The notes below the pieces were generated by a model. The model was not told where the DNA came from, made no database searches, and saw nothing but the letters and a program-made list of their open reading frames with translations. Shown here one piece after another: positions 25,390 to 34,706 of a DNA stretch of 64,000 bases (positions are counted from its first letter, which is position 1; every line of letters starts with the position of its first letter). The translations under genes and the position numbers were made by a program. Source of the stretch: Pseudarthrobacter sp. ATCC 49987 (GTDB taxonomy: Bacteria; Actinomycetota; Actinomycetes; Actinomycetales; Micrococcaceae); the NCBI RefSeq assembly GCF_009928425.1, contig NZ_JAABNS010000001.1, positions 2,294,001-2,358,000 of the forward strand. The letters run 5' to 3'.

Positions 25390-25608
25390 TCAGCGCGGCT
25401 TGACGTCGCGGCCCAGCCGGCGCTCGGGCGGGACGTCCTGGACCTCACACAGCGCCAGCCACACCTGGCGGGGAGGCACACCTGCGCCCAGGGCCTGATC
25501 GGCGGTCCGGCCACCGACGCCCGCGAGGACCAGGGAGCTGCTGAGGACGCGGGAGTACCCCGCCCCGAATTCGTCGTCCATAAGGCGCCAAAAGTCACTG
25601 ATTCGCAC
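25390..25608 (-). CDS. DUF3046 domain-containing protein
   Basis: A 72-residue protein of the DUF3046 family, of unknown function and restricted to actinobacteria, usually encoded beside recA as here. Family features are present: MRISDFWRLMDDEFGAGYSR at the start, SLVLAGVGGRTADQALGAGVPPRQVWLALCEVQDVP in the middle. GTG start at 25608; an ATG nearby is out of frame. It lies upstream of the recA promoter on the same strand and is divergent from the MarR gene. Confidence 0.88.
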   Translation of the reverse strand: MRISDFWRLMDDEFGAGYSRVLSSSLVLAGVGGRTADQALGAGVPPRQVWLALCEVQDVPPERRLGRDVKPR

Positions 25609-25652
25609 CCATAAAGTCTCTCACGGTGCGGCGGGACTCTAGAATGGTTGCC

Positions 25653-26162
25653 ATGAGCAACCCAGCCGTTGGCCCCGGGAACCCCGGCGGCACTGACGAT
25701 TCCACCGACGCGGCGCTGACCGCCGTCGAGCACCAGCTGAGCCTGCTCTGGCGCCGTGCCCGCTCGATCTCCCATCACCTCTCCCGCCAGGTCCACCCGG
25801 ACATGGAACCGGCCGCGTACGGCCTGCTCACCGTGATCCGCAGCCAGGGCTCCATCCGGCTGACCGAGCTGGCGTCCAGCATCGGCGTCGGGAAACCGTC
25901 GGTGAGCCGGCAGGTCGCGTTCCTCGAAGGCCTGGGCCTGGTTTCCAAGGAAGCCGATCCGCTCGACGGCCGCGCGCAAATGATCCGCCTGACGCCCATG
26001 GGCGAGGAGAGGATGCACGAGGTGCAGGACGCCCGGCGCGAAGTGTTCCGCGAACGGCTGGGCGAGTGGCCGACGGAGGATCTGCAGACCCTGTCCCGCT
26101 ACATCGCCAAACTCAACGCCACCTACGAGCGTGACGGTTTCCCCCGGGACGAACCCCACTAG
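25653..26162 (+). CDS. MarR family transcriptional regulator
   Basis: A 169-residue dimeric winged-helix DNA-binding protein. The core is clear: SLLWRRARSISHHLSRQVHPDMEPAAYGLLTVIRSQGSIRLTELASSIGVGKPSVSRQVAFLEGLGLVSKEADPLDGRAQMIRLTPMGEE, with the recognition helix at KPSVSRQVAFLEGLGLV and wing at DGRAQMI. Target genes are unknown; no efflux gene is next to it. ATG at 25653 lies 7 bases after TAGAAT (25640-25645), which points to a leaderless mRNA. A bidirectional terminator follows. Confidence 0.9.
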   Translation: MSNPAVGPGNPGGTDDSTDAALTAVEHQLSLLWRRARSISHHLSRQVHPDMEPAAYGLLTVIRSQGSIRLTELASSIGVGKPSVSRQVAFLEGLGLVSKEADPLDGRAQMIRLTPMGEERMHEVQDARREVFRERLGEWPTEDLQTLSRYIAKLNATYERDGFPRDEPH

Positions 26163-26183
26163 CAGGAAGTTCCACCCGGCACG

Positions 26184-26216
26184 CAAAAGACCCCGGCACA
26201 CCGCCGGGGTCTTTTG
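26184..26216. terminator. bidirectional intrinsic terminator
   Basis: CAAAAGACCCCGGC and its complement around an ACAC loop; AAAA on one side and TTTT on the other make it active in both directions. It separates the convergent MarR and ClgR-like genes. Confidence 0.85.
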
Positions 26217-26236
26217 TCGAGTAGTGGGTGTCGGGG

Positions 26237-26596
26237 CTAGCGTGCCCCGGAGAGAAGGCCCTTGGCCAACTCGTCGTTGAGGTCGGAGTTGAGCTCACGG
26301 TCCAGGTCACGGCCGTAGCGCTGGGCAAACTCCTGCGGGACGGTGTCCGGAACCGCAACTCCCTCGGCGACGGCGACGCGGTCGCTGACTTCGCGGAGCA
26401 TGCTGGAGAGCGGAACATCGAGGGCCGAGCAGATCGAGGAGAGCAGCTCCGAGGAGGCTTCCTTCTGGCCGCGTTCCACTTCACTCAGGTAGCCCAAGGA
26501 AACGCGGGCACTGTGCGAGACTTCGCGGAGGGTACGGCCTTGGCGCTGGCGGACATCGCGCAGGACATCACCGATTTCGTGACGAAGTACAACCAT
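26237..26596 (-). CDS. clgR: XRE-family regulator, ClgR-like
   Basis: A 119-residue helix-turn-helix protein close to ClgR, the actinobacterial activator of Clp protease genes. The segment [62 protein letters not shown] is nearly the family signature. The ATG at 26596 is preferred: it has AAGGAG 6 bases upstream and aligns with the family start. The frame extends to an ATG at 26689 with a weaker site. Position after pgsA-cinA is typical for clgR. Its C-terminal tail ([19 protein letters not shown]) ends in a non-polar tag that could be a Clp degron, by inference. Confidence 0.88.
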   Translation of the reverse strand: MVVLRHEIGDVLRDVRQRQGRTLREVSHSARVSLGYLSEVERGQKEASSELLSSICSALDVPLSSMLREVSDRVAVAEGVAVPDTVPQEFAQRYGRDLDRELNSDLNDELAKGLLSGAR

Positions 26597-26829
26597 CTTG
26601 CGCTCCTTCTGTTCGCTCTTAGCCTGATCGGCGAGGCCCACATCCTTCCAGCGGACAACGCCGTTAACGGATACGGGCTGCTTTACCATCTGTATCGCCT
26701 TGCTCCCTCTTTATGTTGAGCCCGCTGGTCAAAGCGGACACTGATGATGCTTTCATCCTAGGCGCCTCCCTTATTCGGAAGCGACACAATGTAACAACTA
26801 TTAGGAATCAAGTTTTGTTCCCGGCAACT

Positions 26830-27342
26830 TTACGCCCGGTAGCCTTTGGCTGCCAGAGCCTCCAGCAGGCGTTCCAGCGCCGCAGCGCAGGCCTGTCCGC
26901 GGATTTCCGGCCGGTTGCCCTCGAAGCTGTACCCGTACGACGTCGAGCCCTCCGCGGTGGCGACACCAATGTAGACAGAGCCGACGTCCTTGCCGCCGTG
27001 CGGCTCGGGACCTGCGACACCGGTGGTGGAGACGCCGATGTCGGCGCCGCAGATCCTGCGCGCCCCCTCGGCCATGGCCTCTGCCACCTGGCCGTCGACG
27101 GCTCCGACGGTGTCCAGCAGTTCCCGGGGCACCCCCAGCACATCGGCCTTGACGGCGTTCTGGTAGGACACCACACCGCCCTGGAGCATCCCGGACGCGC
27201 CCGGCGTGTCGGCCAGCATGGCGGCGACCATGCCGGCGGTGAGGGATTCTGCCGTAGCGACGGTCACGCCGAAGGCGATCGCCCCGGTGACGGCTTCTTC
27301 GGCCAGGTGATGCAGGTTGATCGAGTGGTGGAGACTGGTCAT
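26830..27342 (-). CDS. CinA family protein (nicotinamide-nucleotide amidohydrolase type)
   Basis: A 170-residue protein equal to the C-terminal domain of CinA, which deamidates nicotinamide mononucleotide to nicotinate mononucleotide (PncC activity) in NAD recycling. Signatures: VTVATAESLTAGMVAAMLADTPGAS, GGVVSYQNAVKADVLGV and STTGVAGPEPHGGKDVGSVYIGVA. The N-terminal molybdopterin-like domain of full-length CinA is absent. ATG at 27342 overlaps the pgsA stop by 4 bases. Operon pgsA-cinA, followed by clgR. Confidence 0.9.
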   Translation of the reverse strand: MTSLHHSINLHHLAEEAVTGAIAFGVTVATAESLTAGMVAAMLADTPGASGMLQGGVVSYQNAVKADVLGVPRELLDTVGAVDGQVAEAMAEGARRICGADIGVSTTGVAGPEPHGGKDVGSVYIGVATAEGSTSYGYSFEGNRPEIRGQACAAALERLLEALAAKGYRA

Positions 27343-27980
27343 GGCTTGCCCTCCTGGATCTTCTGTTGCTGTGCCCGGATGCCGCTGGCGCGCAGCTTGA
27401 GGGCCTCGACGACATATTCGCCGCCCGTCCAGACGGTGATCGCGAGGGCCACCATCATGACCGCAAAGGCCACAAAGCCGAGCCACGGCGCGATCGAGGC
27501 CAGCGGAAGGATGTACAGGAAGATCGCCACGGTCTGGATGACGGTCTTGAGTTTGCCGCCGCGCGAGGCCGGGATCACGCCGTAGCGGATGACAAAGAAG
27601 CGCAGCGCGGTGACGCCCCATTCACGGACCAGGATCAGGATGGTGACCCACCAGGGCAGCTCCTGCAGCAGCGAGAGCATCACGAGGGCGGAGCCGATCA
27701 GCAGCTTGTCCGCGATCGGGTCGGCGATCTTGCCGAAGTCGGTGATGAGGCCGCGGCTGCGGGCGATGTCGCCGTCGAGCTTGTCCGTGTAGATGGCGAC
27801 GGCGAAGGTCACCGCGGCAATCCAACGCCAGACGCCGTTCTGGGCGACCAGTCCGGGTGCGTCGAGCAGGAGGAACCAGACGAAGAACGGCACCATCACA
27901 ATCCGCAGCATCGTCAGGATGTTGGGCAGGTTCCAGATCCGGGGAGCGGATCCGGCCTCGTTTGCTTCGGCGCTAGTCAC
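27339..27980 (-). CDS. pgsA: CDP-diacylglycerol-glycerol-3-phosphate 3-phosphatidyltransferase
   Basis: Makes phosphatidylglycerol phosphate, the first committed step of phosphatidylglycerol and cardiolipin. The CDP-alcohol phosphotransferase signature is intact: D-K-LDGDIAR, then G8 D-x3-D in DFGKIADPIADK. Several membrane segments, 213 residues, normal for PgsA. NILTMLRIVMVPFFVWFLL is the standard first helix. GTG start at 27980 lies directly after AGGAAG, an unusually short gap, so the start is not certain. Nine bases after ftsK. Confidence 0.93.
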   Translation of the reverse strand: MTSAEANEAGSAPRIWNLPNILTMLRIVMVPFFVWFLLLDAPGLVAQNGVWRWIAAVTFAVAIYTDKLDGDIARSRGLITDFGKIADPIADKLLIGSALVMLSLLQELPWWVTILILVREWGVTALRFFVIRYGVIPASRGGKLKTVIQTVAIFLYILPLASIAPWLGFVAFAVMMVALAITVWTGGEYVVEALKLRASGIRAQQQKIQEGKP

Positions 27981-27989
27981 CTTCCTAGG

Positions 27990-30953
27990 CTACCGTCCGG
28001 TGAGCGACCAGGCGTCCTCGGAGCCGCCTTCGTCATCCCCCGAGCCCCCGTCGGCGCCATCAGTGCCGTCATAATACTCGGTGTTCTGCGCCCGCCGGTC
28101 CAGGTCGGCGGCGACGAGGTCCTCCGCGTAACCGCCCTGGGCGATGTTCGCGTTGGCGTTATCGCTCAGTGCCGCGGTCTGGGAATCGGCGATGGCGGGC
28201 ACGTCCATGCCCTTCATGGCCGCGAGGACGGTTGCGAGGTCATCGGGTTTGACCAACACGTCACGGGCCTTGGAGCCCTCCGAGGGGCCCACCACGCCGC
28301 GGGATTCGAGCAGGTCCATGAGCCGGCCCGCCTTCGCGAAGCCGACCCGCAGCTTGCGCTGCAGCATCGAGGTGGAACCGAACTGGGTGGTGACCACGAG
28401 CTCGGTGGCCTGCAGCAGGACCTCGAGGTCATCGCCGATGTCGTCGTCGATCTGCTTTTTCGGAGCTTCCGGGGCGACGTCGTCGCGGTAGACAGCCTTG
28501 AGCTGGCCCTTGACGTGCTCGACCACCTTGTGGATTTCCGATTCCGTGACCCAGGCGCCCTGGACGCGCATGGCCTTGGAAGCGCCCATCGGCAGGAACA
28601 GGGCGTCACCCTGGCCAATAAGCTTCTCGGCACCTGGCTGGTCCAGGACCACGCGGGAGTCGGTGACCGAGGACGTCGCGAACGCCATCCGGGACGGCAC
28701 GTTGGCCTTGATCAGGCCGGTGACGACGTCGACGGAGGGACGCTGGGTGGCGAGCACGAGGTGGATGCCGGCCGCACGGGCCAGCTGGGTGATGCGGACG
28801 ATCGAGTCCTCGACGTCGCGCGGGGCGACCATCATGAGGTCGGCGAGTTCGTCCACGATCACCAGCAGGTACGGGTACGGCCGGATGACCCGTTTGGAAC
28901 CCTCCGGCGGGTGGACCTTGCCCGCGCGGACAGCCTTGTTGAAGTCGTCGATGTGCTTGAACCCGTAGTTGGCGAGGTCGTCGTAGCGGGCGTCCATCTC
29001 GCGGACCACCCACTGCAGGGCCTCCGCCGCCTTCTTGGGGTTGGTGATGATCGGGGTGATCAGGTGCGGGACGCCCTCGTAGGCGGTGAGCTCCACCCGC
29101 TTGGGGTCCACCATGACCATGCGGACCTCATCGGGGGTGGCGCGCATCAGGATGGACGTGATCATGGCGTTCACAAACGCCGACTTGCCGGCACCGGTGG
29201 CGCCCGCCACGAGAAGGTGCGGCATCTTCGCGAGGTTCGCGACGACGTAGCCGCCCTCGACGTCCTTGCCGACGCCGATCACCATGGGGTGCTCCGTCCG
29301 CCGGGCGTTCTGGCTGCGCAGCACATCGCCCAGCGACACGGTCTCGCGGTCCGTGTTGGGGATCTCGATGCCAATCGCGGACCGGCCGGGGATGGGGCTG
29401 AGGATGCGCACATCCGAGCTGGCGACGGCATAGGAGATGTTCTTGGACAGCGCGGTGACGCGTTCCACCTTGGTGCCCGGGGAGAGCTCGATCTCGTAGC
29501 GGGTCACGGTGGGGCCGCGGCTGAAGCCGGTGACCTGGGCCTCCACGTTGAACTGGTTCAGGGTCTCGGTCAGCGAGGCGACAATCGCGTCGTTGGCTTC
29601 GGTGCGTTCCTTGGGAATGGATCCCGGGGTCAGGACGTCCGACGGCGGCAGCGTGTACGTCACGTCGCCGGCCAGGGACAGCTGTTCGGTGCGCTGCGGA
29701 ATCGGGGTGGGCAGCGGTGCCGCGGCCACGGGGTTGGACGGGACCTTCGCGGCGGCGGCCACGGCGGCGGCGCCGGGTGCCTGCGGGGCCGCGTTCAGCG
29801 AGCCGGCGGCGATCATGCCCGGGGTGACGAGCGGGATCGCCTCGGTGGCGTTCTCCCCCGCCGAGGCGGCGGCGCTCCCCGCATTGCTGCCGAGCCCCTG
29901 GGCTGCCTTGATCTTCTCGACGGCGAGCTCGGCCTGGGTGGGCCGGCGCACGCCGGGGGCGACCGGCTTGGCGCCGGTCTTGGCGCCACCGGCGACCCGG
30001 GCGGCCTCGGCTTCCTCGTCCGCAATAAGCGCCCGCTCGAAGGCTTCGTCGCCGACGTAGCCGTCGAGTCCGGCGTCCTCGTTGTGGTCCTTGCCGAAGA
30101 GGCGGCGGCGCTTCTTCTTCGCCGGAGCCGGGGTGTCGTTTTCGTAGAGGTAGCTGCGGTCGTGGCCGTCGCCGTCGTGATCCGGGTCCTGCAGGTCGAT
30201 GCCCATGAGGTGCTCGTAGGCGCCACGCAGCCGGCCGGGGATGGCGCCGAACGGCGTGGCGGTGACGATCAGCAGCGAGGTGAAGGCGAGCAGGCTGTAG
30301 GCGGCCAGCGGCACGGCGGGGTGGATGGCGGCCAGCGGGGCCGCCGCGAGGTAGCCGAGCATGCCGCCGGCGCGGCGCAGCCCGTCGAATCCCTCGGCGA
30401 CGGTCGGTTCCCCGCCGATGATGTGGGCCAGGCCGGAGCCGGCGAAGGTCATGATCAGGAAGCCGATCCCGATCCGGTTGTTGCCGCGGCCGTCGACGGG
30501 CTGGCGGAACAGCCGGAAGGCGCAGACAATCAGCATGAGCGGCAGGAGCAGCGACATCCAGCCGAAGGTTCCGTTGACGATTCCGTAGACCGTGTCCGGG
30601 AACCAGCCCTGGAAACCCCACCAGGCGAAGGTGGCGACGAAGACCCCGAGGGCGAGGTTGAACAGGGCTGCGCCGTCGCGGCGGTCCTCGGGGGCGAGGT
30701 CGCTGACGTCGTAGCCGATCCGGCGGACTCCCGCGCCGACGACGTGGGCAATGCCCAGCCAGGCGCCGGCCACAACCCGGACCAGCCAGGGCTGTTTGGG
30801 TTCGACGGCGGCCAACTGGCGGGTGCGCGCCGTGCCCGTTGCTCCGGAGGGCTTGCTGGTTTTGGACGCAGCCGGGCCGGAGCCCCGGGCCGGAGAGCTG
30901 CCTGATTTACCGCTGGAGTTTCCTCTAGGCGCGGAGGAAGTACGTGTCGCCAT
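27990..30953 (-). CDS. ftsK: DNA translocase FtsK
   Basis: A large membrane-bound motor that pumps chromosomal DNA through the septum and activates XerCD resolution. The N-terminus carries four membrane helices (about residues 80-240), then a long Ala/Pro/Gly linker, then the alpha/beta motor with Walker A GATGAGKSAF, Walker B YLLVIVDELADLMMV and the conserved RPYPYL, and finally the gamma winged-helix domain (GSTSMLQRKLRVGFAKAGRLMDLLE). 987 residues from ATG at 30953; the open frame reaches 31061 but the start at MATRTSSAPRG is 7 bases after a TACCGT and fits a leaderless mRNA. First gene before pgsA. Confidence 0.95.
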   Translation of the reverse strand: MATRTSSAPRGNSSGKSGSSPARGSGPAASKTSKPSGATGTARTRQLAAVEPKQPWLVRVVAGAWLGIAHVVGAGVRRIGYDVSDLAPEDRRDGAALFNLALGVFVATFAWWGFQGWFPDTVYGIVNGTFGWMSLLLPLMLIVCAFRLFRQPVDGRGNNRIGIGFLIMTFAGSGLAHIIGGEPTVAEGFDGLRRAGGMLGYLAAAPLAAIHPAVPLAAYSLLAFTSLLIVTATPFGAIPGRLRGAYEHLMGIDLQDPDHDGDGHDRSYLYENDTPAPAKKKRRRLFGKDHNEDAGLDGYVGDEAFERALIADEEAEAARVAGGAKTGAKPVAPGVRRPTQAELAVEKIKAAQGLGSNAGSAAASAGENATEAIPLVTPGMIAAGSLNAAPQAPGAAAVAAAAKVPSNPVAAAPLPTPIPQRTEQLSLAGDVTYTLPPSDVLTPGSIPKERTEANDAIVASLTETLNQFNVEAQVTGFSRGPTVTRYEIELSPGTKVERVTALSKNISYAVASSDVRILSPIPGRSAIGIEIPNTDRETVSLGDVLRSQNARRTEHPMVIGVGKDVEGGYVVANLAKMPHLLVAGATGAGKSAFVNAMITSILMRATPDEVRMVMVDPKRVELTAYEGVPHLITPIITNPKKAAEALQWVVREMDARYDDLANYGFKHIDDFNKAVRAGKVHPPEGSKRVIRPYPYLLVIVDELADLMMVAPRDVEDSIVRITQLARAAGIHLVLATQRPSVDVVTGLIKANVPSRMAFATSSVTDSRVVLDQPGAEKLIGQGDALFLPMGASKAMRVQGAWVTESEIHKVVEHVKGQLKAVYRDDVAPEAPKKQIDDDIGDDLEVLLQATELVVTTQFGSTSMLQRKLRVGFAKAGRLMDLLESRGVVGPSEGSKARDVLVKPDDLATVLAAMKGMDVPAIADSQTAALSDNANANIAQGGYAEDLVAADLDRRAQNTEYYDGTDGADGGSGDDEGGSEDAWSLTGR

Positions 30954-31038
30954 ACCCGCTACGGTACCCGACGCCGGGCCGAAAACCGCGGATTTCTGGG
31001 CCTGGGCGGGGTCCATTTTGCCGGCCGGACACACAAGA

Positions 31039-31092
31039 ACGGCCCTCCCGGTCTGCCGCAAGCCGAAGCCTGCGGCAGGCCGGGAAGGCCGT
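31039..31092 (-). terminator. hairpin between RNase J and ftsK
   Basis: Long interrupted stem (ACGGCC, TCCCGG, CTGCCGCA arms) lying just after the RNase J gene on the minus strand, followed by TTCTTGTG. A likely terminator or RNA 3' stabiliser; the ftsK start is about 85 bases further on. Confidence 0.55.
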
Positions 31093-31124
31093 CGGAGTTC
31101 TGTTCGTGCCTGGCGCGCGGGTGC

Positions 31125-32816
31125 TTAGGCCTCCAGGACCACCGGGATGATCAGGGGCTTGCGGCGGAGCTTGCGGTTGACCCAGGTGCCCACCACACGG
31201 CGGACAACCTGCTGCAGCTGGTGCGTGGTGTGGTCCGAGCGGTTGAGCACGGCTTCTTCCAGCGCGGCGTTGATCTTCGGGATGATCTCGTCGAAGACGG
31301 AGTCGTCCTCGGCCACGCCGCGGGCGTGGATCTCGGGGCCCGAGACGACCTTGCCGGTGGCGCGGTGGATCACGGTGATGATGGAGATGAAGCCTTCATC
31401 GCCGAGGGTCTGGCGGTCCTTCAGGTCTGCTTCGGTGACTTCGCCGACGCTGGAGCCATCGACGTAGACAAAGCCGACTTCGACCTGGCCGACGATGTCC
31501 GCCTGGTGGTCGCGGAGGTCGATGACAGTGCCGTTGTCCGCGAGGAGGATGCTCTCTTCGGGGACACCAGAGTCCAGGGCGATCTTGCCGTTGGCGATCA
31601 GGTGGCGGGTTTCACCGTGCACCGGCATCGCGTTGAGCGGCTCGAGGATGTTGTAGCAGTACAGCAGCTCGCCGGCGGCGGCGTGGCCGGAGACGTGCAC
31701 CTTGGCGTTGCCCTTGTGGATGACGTCCGCGCCGAGCTTGAGCAGGCCGTTGATGATGCGGAAGACGGCGTTCTCGTTGCCCGGGATCAGGCTGGAGGCG
31801 AGGATGACGGTGTCGCCCTGGCCGACGACGACGCGGTGGTCGCCGTTGGCCATGCGGGACAGGGCCGCCATCGGCTCACCCTGGGAACCGGTGGACATCA
31901 GCACCACGCGGTTGTCCGGCAGGTTGTCGATGTTCTTGATGTCGACCAGGATGCCCGGGGGAACGTCGAGGTAGCCGAGCTTCTCGGCGATCGCCATGTT
32001 GCGGACCATCGAGCGGCCAACAAAGGCAACCTTGCGGTTATGGTTGGCCGCGGCGTCGAGGACCTGCTGGACGCGGTGCACGTGCGAGGAGAAGGACGCC
32101 ACGATCAGGCGCTTGGAGGCCTGGCCGAAGAGCCGGTCCAGGGTGGGACCAATTTCCTTCTCGGCAGTGGTGAAGCCCGGCACATCGGCGTTTGTGGAGT
32201 CCGACATGAACAGGTCCACGCCTTCTTCGCCGAGCTTGGCGAAGTGGCGGAGGTCGGTGATCCGGCCGTCCAGCGGCAGCTGGTCCATCTTGAAGTCGCC
32301 GGTGTGCAGCACGGTGCCGCCGCTGGTGCGGAGGAACACGGCGAGGGCGTCGGGGATCGAGTGGTTGACGGCCACGAATTCGCATTCGAAGGGGCCGAAC
32401 TTCTGCACCTGGCCCTCGGTGACGGTCTGGGTGACCGGCTTGATCCGGTGTTCCAGCAGCTTCGCCTCGATGAGGGCCAGCGTCAGCCGGGAGCCCACCA
32501 GGGGAATGTCGGCGCGCAGGCGCAGCAGGTACGGGATGGCACCGATGTGGTCCTCGTGGCCGTGGGTCAGGACGACGGCGACGATGTCCTGGAGGCGGTC
32601 CTTGATGTAGGAGAAATCGGGCAGGATCAGGTCGACGCCGGGCTGGGTCTCCTCCGGGAAGAGGACACCGCAGTCGACGATCAGCAGCTTGCCGTCGATT
32701 TCGAAGACGGTCATGTTGCGGCCGATCTCCCCCAGGCCGCCGAGCGGAACGATCCGCAGGGTGTCCTTGAGCAGTTTCGGCGGCGTGACAAGGCCGGGAA
32801 GGGCGGTTTGGGTCAT
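31125..32816 (-). CDS. rnj: ribonuclease J
   Basis: Metallo-beta-lactamase/beta-CASP ribonuclease that matures and degrades RNA, with endo- and 5' exonuclease activity. The zinc motif HGHEDH is at residues 85-90; later metal residues are in TGDFKMD, MSTGSQGEP and the C-terminal HVSGHAAAGEL region. The beta-CASP part (SFSSHVHRVQQVLDAA) is typical. 563 residues, normal. ATG at 32816. It follows dapA on the same strand, 61 bases apart, an arrangement common in actinobacteria. Confidence 0.95.
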   Translation of the reverse strand: MTQTALPGLVTPPKLLKDTLRIVPLGGLGEIGRNMTVFEIDGKLLIVDCGVLFPEETQPGVDLILPDFSYIKDRLQDIVAVVLTHGHEDHIGAIPYLLRLRADIPLVGSRLTLALIEAKLLEHRIKPVTQTVTEGQVQKFGPFECEFVAVNHSIPDALAVFLRTSGGTVLHTGDFKMDQLPLDGRITDLRHFAKLGEEGVDLFMSDSTNADVPGFTTAEKEIGPTLDRLFGQASKRLIVASFSSHVHRVQQVLDAAANHNRKVAFVGRSMVRNMAIAEKLGYLDVPPGILVDIKNIDNLPDNRVVLMSTGSQGEPMAALSRMANGDHRVVVGQGDTVILASSLIPGNENAVFRIINGLLKLGADVIHKGNAKVHVSGHAAAGELLYCYNILEPLNAMPVHGETRHLIANGKIALDSGVPEESILLADNGTVIDLRDHQADIVGQVEVGFVYVDGSSVGEVTEADLKDRQTLGDEGFISIITVIHRATGKVVSGPEIHARGVAEDDSVFDEIIPKINAALEEAVLNRSDHTTHQLQQVVRRVVGTWVNRKLRRKPLIIPVVLEA

Positions 32817-32877
32817 AATGCACTACTTTCCAGGCGGGTACCGGCCTGGTCCTTACTCATCAGAATCAAGCACCTGA

Positions 32878-33786
32878 TCAGGAAAAGACCATTCCGGCTT
32901 CCGCCAAGTCCTCGCGGATGGTTTCGATCTCAGCTTCGTCCGGCTCCACGAGGGGCAAACGGACAACCGAGTTGGGCAGGACTCCCTGCCACTTAAGAAC
33001 TTGCTTCGCAGCAACAGCACCCTGGATATGGGTCATCACTGCACGGACCACGGGGTCCAGTTCGAAATGTATGGTGCGGGCGGTGGCGAAATCGCCCGCA
33101 AGTGCGGCATCGATCATGGCGCGGAACTGCCGCGTCGCGACGTGCGCGGATACGCTGACGAGCCCGGCGGCGCCGGCTGCCATCCACGGCAGGGTCAGTC
33201 CGTCGTCGCCCGAGTAGACGTCAAGGTCGGTGTTGGCGAGGACCCGCGTGGTGGCGGCGAAGTCGGCCTTGGCGTCCTTGAGCGCAACAATGTTCCGGTG
33301 GTCCGCGAGCCGGATCATGGTTTCGGGCAGGATCGGCACGCAGGCCCGGCCGGGGATGTCATAGACCATAACGGGAAGGTCGGCGGCATCGGCGACGGCT
33401 TCAATGTGGGCCTGGATGCCGGCCTGGCTTGGCTTGTTGTAGTACGGGGTGACGATCAGCTGTCCGTGGGCCCCGGCCTTGGCGGCACGCTTGGCCATCT
33501 CGATCGAGTGCGAGGTGTGGTTGGTGCCGGTCCCGGCGATCACCTTGGCGCGGTCCCCCACGGCTTCCACGATGACCCGGAACAGCTTTTCCTTCTCGTC
33601 GTCTTCCAGCGTGGAGGTCTCCCCCGTGGTACCGGAGATGACGAGGGCGTCGTGGCCGTCGTCGACAAGCTTGTTGGCCAGCTCGGCGTTCTGCTGGTAA
33701 TCGACCTCACCGTCGGAAGTGAAAGGCGTGACCATGGCGGTTACGAGGGATCCGAACGTGTAAGAGCGAGCGCGAGAGTCAGCCAT
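32878..33786 (-). CDS. dapA: 4-hydroxy-tetrahydrodipicolinate synthase
   Basis: Condenses pyruvate and aspartate semialdehyde, first step of the lysine/diaminopimelate branch. TIM barrel with Schiff-base Lys170 (VALKDAKAD), catalytic Tyr142 (VMVYDIPGR) and the SGTTGETSTL loop. 302 residues. ATG at 33786 starts 7 bases after the -10, so the mRNA is probably leaderless. dapB is about 3.3 kb away; the two are not in one operon. Confidence 0.95.
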   Translation of the reverse strand: MADSRARSYTFGSLVTAMVTPFTSDGEVDYQQNAELANKLVDDGHDALVISGTTGETSTLEDDEKEKLFRVIVEAVGDRAKVIAGTGTNHTSHSIEMAKRAAKAGAHGQLIVTPYYNKPSQAGIQAHIEAVADAADLPVMVYDIPGRACVPILPETMIRLADHRNIVALKDAKADFAATTRVLANTDLDVYSGDDGLTLPWMAAGAAGLVSVSAHVATRQFRAMIDAALAGDFATARTIHFELDPVVRAVMTHIQGAVAAKQVLKWQGVLPNSVVRLPLVEPDEAEIETIREDLAEAGMVFS

Positions 33787-33793
33787 ATGAAAA

Positions 33794-33824
33794 ACGTTAC
33801 CCTGTCCCCGGCATGATGTGACAA
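33794..33824 (-). promoter_or_regulatory. dapA promoter (leaderless)
   Basis: Minus strand: -35 TTGTCA (33819-33824), 19-base spacer, -10 TAACGT (33794-33799), ATG 7 bases later. Confidence 0.55.
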
Positions 33825-33844
33825 TGGCGGCGACGTGATGAAGA

Positions 33845-34669
33845 TCAAACCCGGCCGGTCAGCCTCACCCGGGGGGCCGGCTGTTGGGATGCCGCAGCCG
33901 TCCGCTTCAGGGCAGCACGCTCCTGTGCGTAGCGGTCCAGGACGTTGTGCTGCAGGGTGGCGGTCAGCACCTCGGTCCCCGTTCCGGCCGCCTGCCGGAT
34001 CACGAGTCCGTCCGGTCCCCAGAAGCCGCTCCCGCCGGCCGAGGGCCCACATTCAGTGCTGCCGCCGAGGTTGGCCAGCACGGCGAACATCCGGTTGTCC
34101 ATGGCGCGGGCGCCCAAATGCAGGGCCAGCCGGTGGTCCTCGCCCGCGGTATAGAGGGCCGAGACGGCATAGAGGTCCGCGCCGGCCGCGGCCGCCTCTC
34201 CGGCATGGACCGGGCGGGCGGTATCCAGGCAGATGGCCAAAGCGACCTTCCAGCCGTCCAGCGTCAGGACGGCAGCCCGGTCTCCGGCGCTGAACACCTG
34301 CCGCTCCGGTCCGTGGAGCCAGACCTTGAAGCCGGTTTCCAGCTCACCGCTGGGGTGCAGGGCGAGCGACGCCAGGCGTGGCGTGCCGTCCGTTTCCCGG
34401 AAGGGGGCACCCACGACTGCGGTGATCCCGGTCCGCTGGCAGATTTCGCGGAGGCCGTCGAGCCGCCGGTCCGTGGCGGTCACCCACCGCCCCGGGTCCG
34501 CCAGTCCGTCCAGGTTGTAGCCCGTCAGGGATAGCTCGGGGAACACCACCAGGCGGGCGCCATGTCTGTCCGCGTCCTCGATGAGGCGGATGTGTTCGGC
34601 GGCGTTGGCGGGAATGCCGCCGTCGAGGGCCGTGTACTGGATGGCGGAAAGCGTCAGGGCGGTTCTCAC
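33845..34669 (-). CDS. carbon-nitrogen hydrolase (nitrilase superfamily)
   Basis: Hydrolyses a C-N bond in an amide, nitrile or carbamoyl compound; the substrate is unknown. The Glu-Lys-Cys catalytic triad is complete: E45 in VVFPELSLTGYNLDG, K115 in GFKVWLHGPE, C147 in LAICLDTARP. 274 residues, single domain, with no N-acyltransferase or NAD-synthetase fusion. GTG or ATG start at 34669; the N-terminus MRTALTLSAIQY is typical. It lies between dapA and the LexA-controlled ORF without a clear link to either. Confidence 0.88.
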   Translation of the reverse strand: MRTALTLSAIQYTALDGGIPANAAEHIRLIEDADRHGARLVVFPELSLTGYNLDGLADPGRWVTATDRRLDGLREICQRTGITAVVGAPFRETDGTPRLASLALHPSGELETGFKVWLHGPERQVFSAGDRAAVLTLDGWKVALAICLDTARPVHAGEAAAAGADLYAVSALYTAGEDHRLALHLGARAMDNRMFAVLANLGGSTECGPSAGGSGFWGPDGLVIRQAAGTGTEVLTATLQHNVLDRYAQERAALKRTAAASQQPAPRVRLTGRV

Positions 34670-34706
34670 CCTGCCATCCTAGGCACCGCAGTTTTCCAGC
34701 GGGCCT

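Noticed and set aside
27366..30905. 1179-codon open frame on the plus strand opposite ftsK and pgsA
   Set aside because: Antisense shadow of high-GC coding DNA; low-complexity Gly/Asp/His/Arg composition, no domain, and ftsK on the other strand is certain.
31221..32996. 591-codon plus-strand open frame opposite RNase J
   Set aside because: Same reason; the RNase J motifs on the minus strand are complete.
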